Source: an uncultured Sunxiuqinia sp.
Lineage (GTDB): Bacteria; Bacteroidota; Bacteroidia; Bacteroidales; Prolixibacteraceae
Assembly: GCF_963678245.1 (NCBI RefSeq)
Contig: NZ_OY782767.1
Location: 972,652-1,036,651, forward strand
Length of the DNA stretch: 64,000 nucleotides
Direction: 5' to 3'
The notes below the pieces were generated by a model, which saw nothing but the letters and a program-made list of their open reading frames with translations, ran no database searches and had not been told where the DNA came from. This document shows, one piece after another, positions 1 to 9,208 of the stretch. The position numbers were made by a program, and so were the translations under genes. The first letter of the stretch is position 1, and the number at the start of each line of letters is the position of its first letter.

Positions 1-954
1 ATCCTGACTCCTAAGTTTTTATTGGCTATTAGCTACCTTATTTCTCTTGTTTTTCGCTTGTTTAAAGCAAGATATTTCAGTCGCATTTTATTAATGAGCT
101 CGCTTATTATTAGCCTTGGACTCATGATTAACATTGGCTATGGAATTACATTTGGGCGAAAAACGTTAAGAGTGGTTAAACAGGAAATATATCTCGATTC
201 GCTTCCTGATGCACTGGATAAAACAACAATTGTTCAGATATCCGACATTCACCTTGGAGGCTTTGAAGATGACAGCTTTATTCGGCGGGTGGCTGATGAA
301 ATTAACAGCTTTCATCCAGATTTGATTTTATTTACCGGCGACATGGTTAATAATTACTATCAGGAAATGCTAGGTTTTGAAGATGAATTTACCGCCATGA
401 AAGCAACCTATGGTAAATATGCCATTTTGGGCAACCACGATTATGGAGATTACTCCAACTGGGAAAGTCAAGAGCAAAAGCAAATCAACCATCAAACTTT
501 AGAAGGCATGATTGAAGATGCAGGCTTTGAGCTGCTCTTGAATGAATTCGCAGAAATAGATATCAACAATGAATCGGTAGAAATTATTGGTGTCGAAAAC
601 TGGGGGCACCCTCCTTTCCCTCAATATGCTGATTTAGATATGGCGATGAAAAATACGGAAAGGCAATCCTTTAAAATTCTGATGACTCATGATCCTGCGC
701 ATTGGGCTGATCGGGTTATTGAAAAAACGGATGTGCCTTTATCGTTGAGCGGACATACTCACGCAGCACAGTCAGGGATCCAGTTTGCCGGCATCGAGTT
801 TAGCCCCATGTACTTTATTCAGAAATATTGGGGAGGCCTTTACAAACATGGCAATCAGTACCTCTATGTAAACCGCGGGCTAGGATGTGTTGGTTTACTT
901 GGCCGGATTGAAATGGCCCCGGAAATAACCGTACTCACTCTTCGGTCAAAGTGA
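1..954 (+). CDS. Metallophosphoesterase, membrane-anchored (5' end outside window)
   Basis: Calcineurin-like phosphoesterase that probably hydrolyses a phosphoester at the membrane; the substrate cannot be told. The reading frame is open to the first base of the window, so the start lies upstream; the TTG at 22 is only the first possible start inside. A hydrophobic segment precedes the catalytic domain. The metal-binding motifs follow in order: SDIHLGG, FTGDMVNN, LGNHDYGDY and SGHTHAAQSG. Relatives (YkuE-like) usually carry one or more N-terminal membrane segments, of which the last is visible here. The 3' end overlaps the convergent outer-membrane gene by 9 bases. Family assignment is secure; substrate is unknown. 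Confidence 0.9.
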   Translation: MLTPKFLLAISYLISLVFRLFKARYFSRILLMSSLIISLGLMINIGYGITFGRKTLRVVKQEIYLDSLPDALDKTTIVQISDIHLGGFEDDSFIRRVADEINSFHPDLILFTGDMVNNYYQEMLGFEDEFTAMKATYGKYAILGNHDYGDYSNWESQEQKQINHQTLEGMIEDAGFELLLNEFAEIDINNESVEIIGVENWGHPPFPQYADLDMAMKNTERQSFKILMTHDPAHWADRVIEKTDVPLSLSGHTHAAQSGIQFAGIEFSPMYFIQKYWGGLYKHGNQYLYVNRGLGCVGLLGRIEMAPEITVLTLRSK

Positions 955-3834
955 ATCAAAGTTGACAGAAAATAGAAATTGAAAATAGAAACTTTGCTCT
1001 TTCGGATGGTATGCATTGCGGATACCAACTGTTACCGGAGTAACGATACGCAATAGATGTCCTTCACCCAACAAGTCAATTCCTACAGAATTCATATCTC
1101 TCGAAAAAGATCCAATATACTCGCCTTCAGCAGAATAGCTATTTCCTTTTACATTGGCAAAATCATAAAATAGCGATGTTCGCAGACGCTTTAAATAAAT
1201 AAATTTCCCAATACTCAAATCCGGATAAAGCAATGGCATGATATAGTCGATTCCCATTGAATACATTTTTGTATTCTGAAAACTATTATATCCTCGCGGA
1301 AAGCGCACTTGATTACCAAAAGAAGAACCTTGTTCGTTGGTTTGAAAACCATTATAAATTTTGATTCCATGATTTCGGCAGATGCCCGGAAAAAATAAGT
1401 TGGACTGAATCGCTGATAAAGATCCAATATCACTTTTGCTTTTTAGTCCGTTGCGAATAGTAAGTTCCAATGTTTGAGCAAACCTGGGTACCAAATCAAG
1501 CTCGGCAAGGCCTGTCGAATTCTGCAGATACAATTGATAAGCTATTGAATGGTAAAGGCCGCTGGGAAATTCCGGAGGTGTGGTATTTGTGTGCGAAATA
1601 CGTTGATAAGAATACTCCACTTGCGGACGAATGTATTGTGAAAATCGTCCTTGGCTAAAGTGTAACGGAAAGGAAACACCCCCATCAAAACGAAGTTGAT
1701 TCCATGAAAATTGCTGTATAGTGGTATCGCTATTCACCACATTACCCACTTGATCGACTGTGTTTTTGATTTGAAAATATTGAGATTTTCGCTTCCCATA
1801 ATCGAATTCAGCATCTAATACCGGAAAGAATCCCGAATAGGTAAATCCTGCAATATATTTTCCTATTTCTTCTTCCAGATTATACTCGTAGCCTAAACGA
1901 GTTTCAGCAGTTCCCAGTTTGTTTTGCGAAAAGAGAGAGATGCCCGGTTTTATTTCATAATCATTCACATCAACATATGCCGGAGCCCAGCTATGAAAAT
2001 TAAAAAGGTGAGCCGCTTTTCGATATGGTTTTGTGTCATAGCTCGCTTCTTCTTTTCCTGAAAAATCAATCACTTGCTTTTCTTGTTCGGCCAACGTATT
2101 TGCCAACTCGTATTTTTTTAGCTGAATTTCTTCAAAAGGCTTATTTAGAAAACTGTCTGAAGAAAGAACTGCTAATTGGTATCCAACTGACGAATAGTTG
2201 CTGAACAGTAATTGATTTTCAATAATGGTCGGATAATCTGCTCCAAACCGAACGGAGGTCAGCTGCTTTGTTTCATTCGATCTCAAATTGAAACTATAAA
2301 TATTATCAATACCCGTAAACGAACCTGTAAAATAAATTTTGCCGTCGTGGTAGTACGGGCTTCTAATTTCATGAAAACCACCGTCTAGGATTATTTCAAA
2401 TTGTCCATTGTCGATTGAGATACTTGTTAATGATTTACCTTTTGAAGACAACGAAACAAAGTAGAGCACCTGTCCACGATCATCCCAACAAGGAGTGAAA
2501 ATGAACTGATTTTGAGGAAGCTGAAATTGCTTGAGCCTCTCTCCTGTTTTCAAATTAAATATTGACAAGAAATAATGATTTGTTTTGTCGATTTCTACAG
2601 CCGCAAACCGGTTGAAATCAGGCGATAGCGTAGGGCTAAATAGCTTATTTTCAAAGGGAAAAACTTTCTTTGCTTTTGTTGTCTGATTATAAATAACAAT
2701 CACCGATCGGTCGGCATGTGTCCACCTCACATTGGGGCGTCTTTCCGACCATATCAGCATGTTGTCACGACCAGAAAAAGACTCTTGAAAGATGCTTCCG
2801 GGAGTAAAGATTGTTTTTTGTTTATCAGAGCTTATTCCTACAATTCGAGTCAAATCAGACCGATCTCGTTTCAGTGCAACAATCGTTGAGTCGTTTGCCG
2901 CAAAAGCTTGCGTATAATTGGAGTAAAATTTTGATGGTTTCCTAATCAAAGTCGATGTTGTCAGTGCCAAGGAATTGATTTCTTCATTCCACTTTTTTTG
3001 ATAATTCAAAAATAAATCTTGATACAAACCTCTCTGATTGAAACCGGTTTCTTGCTTCAAAATACGATTGACCGGACTGACAGACAATGGCCTTTGGGCA
3101 ACTTCTCTTAGAACTTTTGACCAAATACCTGAACCATATTTTTTACGGGTTCCTCCAACCATCCAATAGCCAAACTTATAGCGGTTTGGCACAAAATCTT
3201 TGTATGATCCGAGCGAAGTTTTGTTGTATGAGTATAATCCATTCTCAACAACCTGAGCTTTGTTCTCCATTAAAAAGGAAGCAAGTCTACCCCGCCCCGA
3301 ATTACTTAGAGCAGTTTCGATCACCACAGCATCGCCTTCAATAAACCAAAATGGCAAATAAGCACCAACCACTGCTGCTGCTGCCTGTTCTCCGAACAGA
3401 ATCGGTAATAGGTCTGGTAGTTCATCCTGAATTTTATCCATTTGCACCACATGCCGGAACTCGTGAATGGCGAGTTCTTCCAACCAATCCTGTGCGTAAA
3501 TTTTCTGGTGTGGCGTTGTGAACAATTCCATCCGCTTTGGAGCCCAGGCAACCAATCCATTCGATTGCACGGTGTGTGTATGCAGTATTACAGAAATCTT
3601 TCGTGGTGAATGACCTAAGGTATGATAGCCATAGTCATAAGTTTTTTCAAAAACGTAAGCCAACTGTTGAGCTTTTTGCTCGTATTCTTCAGGATAAATG
3701 AGCTGGAAATGCTCGGTATTAATTTGCCTCCATTTTATTCTTGCCGGCTCCTGTCCTGTTGAGAAATATTGCGAATAGCCCGTGACTGGGCCTATCAGAA
3801 GTATGGTGACGATAATTGCAAAAAGCTGTTTCAT
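946..3834 (-). CDS. TolB-like propeller / outer-membrane beta-barrel protein with HExxH motif
   Basis: Large exported protein of 962 residues. Residues 1-21 form a signal peptide. Residues about 30-290 resemble a gluzincin-like peptidase domain with HEFRHVVQ (HExxH) near residue 126, followed by an acidic and aromatic stretch. Residues about 300-580 hold repeats typical of TolB/WD40-like propellers (D-x-D/N turns and alternating strands). The C-terminal third alternates polar and aromatic residues and ends in a phenylalanine-rich strand, as expected of an outer-membrane beta-barrel. Similar propeller-plus-barrel proteins are common in Bacteroidetes and lack a settled function. Whether the HExxH site is catalytic is unproven. 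It stands alone, convergent with the metallophosphoesterase. Confidence 0.75.
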   Translation of the reverse strand: MKQLFAIIVTILLIGPVTGYSQYFSTGQEPARIKWRQINTEHFQLIYPEEYEQKAQQLAYVFEKTYDYGYHTLGHSPRKISVILHTHTVQSNGLVAWAPKRMELFTTPHQKIYAQDWLEELAIHEFRHVVQMDKIQDELPDLLPILFGEQAAAAVVGAYLPFWFIEGDAVVIETALSNSGRGRLASFLMENKAQVVENGLYSYNKTSLGSYKDFVPNRYKFGYWMVGGTRKKYGSGIWSKVLREVAQRPLSVSPVNRILKQETGFNQRGLYQDLFLNYQKKWNEEINSLALTTSTLIRKPSKFYSNYTQAFAANDSTIVALKRDRSDLTRIVGISSDKQKTIFTPGSIFQESFSGRDNMLIWSERRPNVRWTHADRSVIVIYNQTTKAKKVFPFENKLFSPTLSPDFNRFAAVEIDKTNHYFLSIFNLKTGERLKQFQLPQNQFIFTPCWDDRGQVLYFVSLSSKGKSLTSISIDNGQFEIILDGGFHEIRSPYYHDGKIYFTGSFTGIDNIYSFNLRSNETKQLTSVRFGADYPTIIENQLLFSNYSSVGYQLAVLSSDSFLNKPFEEIQLKKYELANTLAEQEKQVIDFSGKEEASYDTKPYRKAAHLFNFHSWAPAYVDVNDYEIKPGISLFSQNKLGTAETRLGYEYNLEEEIGKYIAGFTYSGFFPVLDAEFDYGKRKSQYFQIKNTVDQVGNVVNSDTTIQQFSWNQLRFDGGVSFPLHFSQGRFSQYIRPQVEYSYQRISHTNTTPPEFPSGLYHSIAYQLYLQNSTGLAELDLVPRFAQTLELTIRNGLKSKSDIGSLSAIQSNLFFPGICRNHGIKIYNGFQTNEQGSSFGNQVRFPRGYNSFQNTKMYSMGIDYIMPLLYPDLSIGKFIYLKRLRTSLFYDFANVKGNSYSAEGEYIGSFSRDMNSVGIDLLGEGHLLRIVTPVTVGIRNAYHPKEQSFYFQFLFSVNFDSL

Positions 3835-3926
3835 GTAGATTTCAATACTCTAACTGATTTGTAGAACTAGATATATTAGCCAAACGAGAATGAAAATTAC
3901 TTATTTTTCGAACTGAATATAAACAA

Positions 3927-3955
3927 AAAATGCCGGATAAAATTTCCGGCATTTT
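3927..3955 (-). terminator. Terminator of the multipass membrane protein gene
   Basis: The arms AATGCCGGA and TCCGGCATT form a hairpin with a short AT loop, flanked by A- and T-runs. It lies about 30 bases past the stop codon of the minus-strand gene at 3984-4694, so it most likely ends that transcript. Confidence 0.7.
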
Positions 3956-3983
3956 CAATATCTTTTGAATTAATGATTGTGTT

Positions 3984-4694
3984 TCATTCCAAATAACCTT
4001 CGTGCTTGTTTGTCGCTGCCTGATAAAGGGATGAAAATGAAGAGTTTACCCAAATAATAGCCGGAAAGATTCCAACAATAAGAAGAGCTAATCCGCAAAT
4101 GATGATAAAAAAAGAAAAGATTCCCATTCCAAAGATTGTCCAGCCAATTCCACGGGTTAGTTTCCAACTTTGCTCAATGGCCTGTATCGCGTCCAGTTCT
4201 TTATCCATTACTAAATAAGAAACAAATGACAACCGGCAAATAAGAATAATTCCCGGAATAATAAAAAATATAAAGCCCATAGCCACTAAGGCACTTTTTA
4301 ACAAGTTGGCCAGAATGACGTTCAAATAGTTATGAAACCCGGCTATCAATTTTTGAAATTCAATGTCGTTATCACGAACGGCATCAATATAAATCAGTTT
4401 GGCACTGTATTCAAAAACCGGTACCACCAAAAAGTAATACGCGATGCCAAAAAGAATCAGGAAAAAAGCACCTATCGATAACAATAAGTTGTCGCCATTA
4501 AATGGAAAGCTATGAATAAAGCCATAATCTCCCGAATTAAAATTTATTTTAAATCCGGCAGACGGGCCTGTCACCATGCCAACAACAATGACAACCAAAA
4601 GCAAATACAAGAAATACTTTTTCATTACTTGCCATCCGTTGCTAAAGCTACCGCCTAAAGTTGGTTTTAAACTCACGTAATTGATTAGTTCCAT
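3984..4694 (-). CDS. Multipass inner-membrane protein (DUF975/DUF4013-like)
   Basis: A 236-residue protein with about five hydrophobic helices: residues about 26-45, 70-95, 125-155 and two between 180 and 220. It has a long helical pattern shared with DUF975/DUF4013-type membrane proteins, including the segment FVSYLVMDKELDAIQAIEQS followed by W-x-L-T-R-G. In such families this segment (a conserved D/E-x-x-A-I-x-x-S-W motif) precedes the last membrane pair. No catalytic motif is visible. It is divergent from the membrane LuxR-type regulator at 4909, with paired ACATGAAA motifs between them, so that regulator is a plausible controller. The family call is tentative. Confidence 0.6.
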   Translation of the reverse strand: MELINYVSLKPTLGGSFSNGWQVMKKYFLYLLLVVIVVGMVTGPSAGFKINFNSGDYGFIHSFPFNGDNLLLSIGAFFLILFGIAYYFLVVPVFEYSAKLIYIDAVRDNDIEFQKLIAGFHNYLNVILANLLKSALVAMGFIFFIIPGIILICRLSFVSYLVMDKELDAIQAIEQSWKLTRGIGWTIFGMGIFSFFIIICGLALLIVGIFPAIIWVNSSFSSLYQAATNKHEGYLE

Positions 4695-4842
4695 TGTTGA
4701 AGGTTTTAATATTTATTTCAAAACTACTGCGTTCAGTATTAATATCCTTCCTACTAAAGTCGTGTTTTGCACTTTTACGACTAAAGTAGCAGCAGAAACC
4801 AGCACTAAAGGTCTCTCGCACAGGAAAATCATTATATGGGAG

Positions 4843-4876
4843 TTTCATGTGTTGCACATGAAAGACAAACATGAAA
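4843..4876. promoter_or_regulatory. Inverted plus direct ACATGAAA repeat, candidate operator
   Basis: TTTCATGT (4843-4850) and ACATGAAA (4856-4863) form a perfect inverted repeat with a 5-base spacer, and a further ACATGAAA follows at 4869-4876. The cluster lies between two divergent genes, 33 bases before the start of the LuxR-type regulator. A role as its binding site is inference from position and symmetry. Confidence 0.4.
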
Positions 4877-4908
4877 AACGCTTTTGTATTTAATAATCCT
4901 ACTTTGGT

Positions 4909-5895
4909 ATGAGTGATGAATGGAGCCTTTTCACTATTTTGGCTAACGATATGAGAATCGGGATTTTTATAGTTTGTTTTATCGTTTCAGTTGGGTTGAC
5001 CGCCCTGGGATTAATGACATCGTACCGACTGAAAAGGCTGGAAGAGAAACCATTTGCCTCTTCCCTATTTTATTACACTATTTTTCTGGCAGCTTTTGGC
5101 TTTTACAGCATCTGGAGTAATTTGATAGTTGAGTTTTTATTAAATCACGTTATCAGCTCAAGAGACACCTTAATAAATATTGTTGGTATTTTCCCATTCT
5201 TAGGATTTCCACTTTTAATCGTAGCCTGGTATTTATTCATTCAATTTAGTGTTGAATTGGTTGGATTTAAACTGAAACCTTACGTGAGTATCGCCTATTT
5301 TTCAGTTTGCATTCTACTATTTTTCTTTCTTGCCAATTATTTCAAAAATCAGCTCATTCAAGATGAAGCAATCAAGTTATCATTGATCGTTAAAGGTTTT
5401 GCAATAATACATTTGTTGGTTGTTGGAGTAGGCTGTATTTTGATACTACTTAGAAGTAAAAAACGGATGGAAGTAAAAAAAGAAGTAGTTGTAGCAGTCA
5501 TATTTATTCCAATTTTATTAGCGGAAATTGCCTTATTCATGGTCTCTTCGCATTGGATTATTGTCGTCCTGTTCATCGTATTCTATTACAGTCACCCAGC
5601 TATTATTGGTAGTTATTTGTACTTTAAGAGATCATCAGGAAAATCGATAACTGATAATGAATTTGCATTGTTTTGCCGAGAGTTCGAAATATCAAAACGC
5701 GAGTCTGAAATCATTCAGGAAATTTGTCAGGGGAAAACCAACCAGGAAATTGCGGACTGTTTGTTTATTACCATCCAAACAGTGAAAGATCATGCGTCAA
5801 GAATTTACTTAAAAACCGGGGTTAAAAATCGAATTCAGTTGTCAAATCTTGTTGGGGAAAAAATAAAACCAGAGCCTGCAAAAAGCAAACCCTGA
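4909..5895 (+). CDS. Membrane-bound LuxR-family transcriptional regulator
   Basis: The N-terminal 240 residues carry seven or so hydrophobic helices. The C-terminal 65 residues are a LuxR/GerE helix-turn-helix: ISKRESEIIQEICQGKTNQE, then IADCLFITIQTVKDHASRIY and a closing helix. No receiver or PAS domain is present, so a signal would have to be sensed by the membrane part itself and the DNA-binding head would act while tethered. Membrane-sensor LuxR proteins of this layout occur widely in Bacteroidetes, with mostly unknown ligands. The ATG at 4909 is used; upstream is a palindromic element. It is followed after 180 bases by a vWA gene but no clear operon link is seen. Confidence 0.8.
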   Translation: MSDEWSLFTILANDMRIGIFIVCFIVSVGLTALGLMTSYRLKRLEEKPFASSLFYYTIFLAAFGFYSIWSNLIVEFLLNHVISSRDTLINIVGIFPFLGFPLLIVAWYLFIQFSVELVGFKLKPYVSIAYFSVCILLFFFLANYFKNQLIQDEAIKLSLIVKGFAIIHLLVVGVGCILILLRSKKRMEVKKEVVVAVIFIPILLAEIALFMVSSHWIIVVLFIVFYYSHPAIIGSYLYFKRSSGKSITDNEFALFCREFEISKRESEIIQEICQGKTNQEIADCLFITIQTVKDHASRIYLKTGVKNRIQLSNLVGEKIKPEPAKSKP

Positions 5896-6073
5896 TTTCA
5901 ACCTTGGAGCTATGAGAATAAATCATCTGATAATCAAAACACATGGGCTTATAAAAAGGTTGACTCCGTGTTGTTAACTTTCGTAAAAAAATTAAAATTG
6001 TTCCAATCAGTCGCGAATATCTCCAAGTTTACACTTAAGAATACTAAATTTGAAGACCTAAAAAATTAATGTA

Positions 6074-8146
6074 GTGGAATTTTATTTCAACTCAACATAC
6101 ACATTTGGTCTATTTCTCTTCTGCATTGTTATTGCAGGCTTAGTCAGTTTTATATTATATAGAAAGACGAAGAAAGACAGCCCATTAACAAGTTTTCAGA
6201 TTTATTTGCTTAGTGCGTTGCGATTCGTTTCCGTTTTTCTAATCGTTGCTTTATTTCTCGAACTAGCTATCCAACGAATTAAGCACGATAAGTTACAGCC
6301 CGAATTAATAATCGGAGTTGATAACTCCGAGTCGGTTAAGCAATATAGCAACACTATAAAGGATGTAGTCGCTCAATTAAATAGCGAGTTAAAAGGCCAC
6401 TCTCCTACTTTTGTTTTATTTGACAGTCAGACAAATAAAGGAGATGCTGATTCTCTTCAATTTGATGGCAAGAGGTCTGATTATAGTAATTTTCTGAATG
6501 AGATTAATCAAAATTATCTAACCTCGAATATTGGCGCTGTTCTCATTTTGGGAGATGGCATTTTTAATGCCGGCACTGATCCTGTTTATGCCGCTAATTC
6601 GATCAGCTATCCAATTTATACAATTGGTTTTGGCGACACTGCCATTCATACCGATGCTGCCATTCGAAAAGTAACAGCCAATCCAACGGCCTATTTAGAG
6701 ACAAATTTCCCTGTTGAGATTGATCTGAGTTTCAAAAAGGCTGCTGGTAAAATTGTAAACCTCACCGTTGAAACCAATGATAAGACGCTTTATTCAAGGG
6801 CTATTCGCATCCAGTCTGATGATTATTTCTTCACCGAAAATATTAGCCTAAACCCCATCAAGGAAGGTATTGCCCAATACGCTGTCCGCATTGATGAAGT
6901 TGGTGGCGAGGAAAACTTAGCTAACAATACTTACGATTTCTCAGTCAATGTAATTTCTGAAAAGCAAAAAATACTTATGCTAGCCCACGGACCACACCCC
7001 GATCTGGGAGCTATTACCGAGGCACTAAAAGCAAAAAACAACTACGAAGTTGAAACAGTCACCAGCTTATCAGACGGTTTTGATTTTACGGATTATAACC
7101 TGGTAATTATTCATCAGTTACCTGATGCCAGTCAGCAATCGGTTACCATGCTGGAGAAGTTAAAACAAAGCAAGCGTCCTTTTCTATTCATCTTTGGGAG
7201 AGAAAGCTCCATCGCTAGATTTAATAATCTGCAAACTGGCCTGCAAATAAAACCTACTAATAGTTTTGAGCAAATTACACCTGAAATAAACGATCAGTTT
7301 AGTCTGTTTCGGTTTAATCCAAACCAAATGAGGGATTTGAAAAATCTTCCACCACTGTTGGGCCCCTTTGGCGAAACGACAATTGACAACTCCTTTGAAA
7401 TTTTTGCTGATCAGCTTGTCCAAACAATCAATTTGGAGCGTCCGTTAATTGCTTTTGGGAAAATTGAAGGACAAAGGCGAGGTTTCATTTTAGGAGAAGG
7501 TTTGTGGCGGTGGCGTATCCATAGCTACCTAAAAGATCGTTCACACAACTTATTTGATGAGTTCATCTTAAAAGCTGTTAATTACCTCATACTAAGAGTT
7601 AATGAAGATAACTTCAACCTGTTCTATAAGAATGAATATGCTGAGGATGAAGCGATAACCATGCAGGCAGAGCTTTTCAATGAAAGCTTTGAGTTGGTGA
7701 ATTTTCCAGATTTAGAAATTGAAATTTCAGATGATACGGGACGAACTTATCAGGCTGTGTTTGACAAAGTAAATGAGGAATACAGACTTAATATTGGACG
7801 ATTGCCCTCTGGAAGCTACTCTTTTAAAGCCATTACAAAACTTGGCGAAACCGAATATGGTGAAGAAGGAAGTTTTTATGTGAAAAAGATTCAAATTGAA
7901 TTGACAGATACCAAAGCTAACTTCCGGTCTTTAAATCAAATAGCAGAAAAGACTGGAGGTAAGTTTTATCTTCCAGAACAGATCGGTGAACTAATTTCGT
8001 CATTAGAGAGTTCAAATCAGTTGAGGGCACAAAAAATAGAGACGCAGGTTTATCAGGAGTTTCTTTCAATGAAATGGCTATTTTTTGTCATCTTGTTTTT
8101 GCTAGCTTTGGAATGGTTTTTGAGAAAATATTGGGGTATTTACTAA
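6074..8146 (+). CDS. Membrane-anchored vWA-like protein
   Basis: A 690-residue protein. Two N-terminal hydrophobic helices (about 7-28 and 44-64) are followed by a von Willebrand A-like domain with a metal-site-like start, IGVDNSESV, near residue 84, and LILGDGIFNAG near residue 162. Residues about 300-480 resemble a glutamine-amidotransferase-like fold of the kind found in large BatA-type membrane proteins. One C-terminal helix (about 665-682) ends the chain. The start is GTG at 6074; an ATG at 6069 is followed at once by a stop. It abuts the lipoprotein gene downstream with no gap, suggesting one transcript. The function is unknown; vWA proteins of this kind often scaffold envelope complexes. 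Confidence 0.65.
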   Translation: MEFYFNSTYTFGLFLFCIVIAGLVSFILYRKTKKDSPLTSFQIYLLSALRFVSVFLIVALFLELAIQRIKHDKLQPELIIGVDNSESVKQYSNTIKDVVAQLNSELKGHSPTFVLFDSQTNKGDADSLQFDGKRSDYSNFLNEINQNYLTSNIGAVLILGDGIFNAGTDPVYAANSISYPIYTIGFGDTAIHTDAAIRKVTANPTAYLETNFPVEIDLSFKKAAGKIVNLTVETNDKTLYSRAIRIQSDDYFFTENISLNPIKEGIAQYAVRIDEVGGEENLANNTYDFSVNVISEKQKILMLAHGPHPDLGAITEALKAKNNYEVETVTSLSDGFDFTDYNLVIIHQLPDASQQSVTMLEKLKQSKRPFLFIFGRESSIARFNNLQTGLQIKPTNSFEQITPEINDQFSLFRFNPNQMRDLKNLPPLLGPFGETTIDNSFEIFADQLVQTINLERPLIAFGKIEGQRRGFILGEGLWRWRIHSYLKDRSHNLFDEFILKAVNYLILRVNEDNFNLFYKNEYAEDEAITMQAELFNESFELVNFPDLEIEISDDTGRTYQAVFDKVNEEYRLNIGRLPSGSYSFKAITKLGETEYGEEGSFYVKKIQIELTDTKANFRSLNQIAEKTGGKFYLPEQIGELISSLESSNQLRAQKIETQVYQEFLSMKWLFFVILFLLALEWFLRKYWGIY

Positions 8147-8161
8147 TTGTCAACCAATAAC

Positions 8162-9208
8162 ATGAAATTCAACTACTTCTATAAAATATTAGGTTTATCG
8201 GTTTTGGTTTTATTGCTGGCATCATGCGCCAGCACGTATAAAACAGTTTATATTGAAGTTGCTAAACCTTCTGAATATATCCTTCCGAATGACATTGTTA
8301 GTTTAACTTTAATGAACAGGGGGATTTCAAACGAATTTAAAAACTTCTCAGCAGACAGCCTTCAGGTCTATTTCTACAAACAAGGGTTTGATGTTGATGC
8401 TGCGGTTTTGGATAGCGCTGCTTCCGACACAACTTTGAAAGTACTTGCCGAATTGCTGTTTGAATCAGGAAGATATGATGTTGTCGTTCCTGAAAATAGA
8501 AATATTCCGCGTGACATCAGTTATTATCGTATTCCGAAACCATTAGACTGGGATTATGTAGCTGAAATTTGTGATACTTACAATACTGATGCGTTGCTTG
8601 TTATTGAAAGGTATATGAATAAAATAATGACAGATTATATGCGCTACGATGGTATTTATGAAGCAACCATTGACTCAAAGTATGATGCAATTATAAAGGT
8701 TTACGATCCGAAAAGACAGGAAATTATCAAGCAGATCATGGTCGATGATACCGTTTACTGGTATGCAAATGATTATTCACAAAAGACATTATTCACCTCC
8801 AAATTGGTGCCTGTCAAACAAGCCTTAATTGAAACAGGGATACAAATCGCACTTGAATTTGATAAATTGCTTTCGCCACAATGGGAAACCCAGTCTAGAG
8901 GTTACTTTGAGCTAAAAGAGGTAAATCAGGCTATTGTTAATTCCTCTATCCGCAAAAATGACTGGACATTAGCATACAGTCACTGGAAAGAACTTGCAGC
9001 GCAGACAGATAATAAAACAACAAAAAGTAAGTTGGAATATAATTTAGCAATTGCCTCCGAAATGCTAGGTAATATTGAAGAAGCTGCTCAGTGGGCAACC
9101 AAGTCTTACAAAACACAATATCGTAAGCAAACGGAAAATTACCTTTATACACTGAAAAGGCGAATAAAAGCTATCGAAGAATTTAAGAAGTTCTCATCTG
9201 ACTCGTAA
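8162..9208 (+). CDS. DUF6340 family lipoprotein
   Basis: Outer-membrane or periplasmic lipoprotein of 348 residues. The N terminus has a basic head, a hydrophobic core and the lipobox LLASC, so the chain is cleaved before that cysteine. I start it at the ATG at 8162 because the signal peptide begins there; an in-frame TTG lies five codons earlier. The rest matches the DUF6340 pattern, with YVAEICDTYNTDALLVIERY near residue 140, and the C-terminal quarter looks TPR-like (two helical hairpins). The function of the family is not known. The gene follows the vWA gene directly and its stop codon is adjacent to that of convergent lgt. Confidence 0.75.
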   Translation: MKFNYFYKILGLSVLVLLLASCASTYKTVYIEVAKPSEYILPNDIVSLTLMNRGISNEFKNFSADSLQVYFYKQGFDVDAAVLDSAASDTTLKVLAELLFESGRYDVVVPENRNIPRDISYYRIPKPLDWDYVAEICDTYNTDALLVIERYMNKIMTDYMRYDGIYEATIDSKYDAIIKVYDPKRQEIIKQIMVDDTVYWYANDYSQKTLFTSKLVPVKQALIETGIQIALEFDKLLSPQWETQSRGYFELKEVNQAIVNSSIRKNDWTLAYSHWKELAAQTDNKTTKSKLEYNLAIASEMLGNIEEAAQWATKSYKTQYRKQTENYLYTLKRRIKAIEEFKKFSSDS

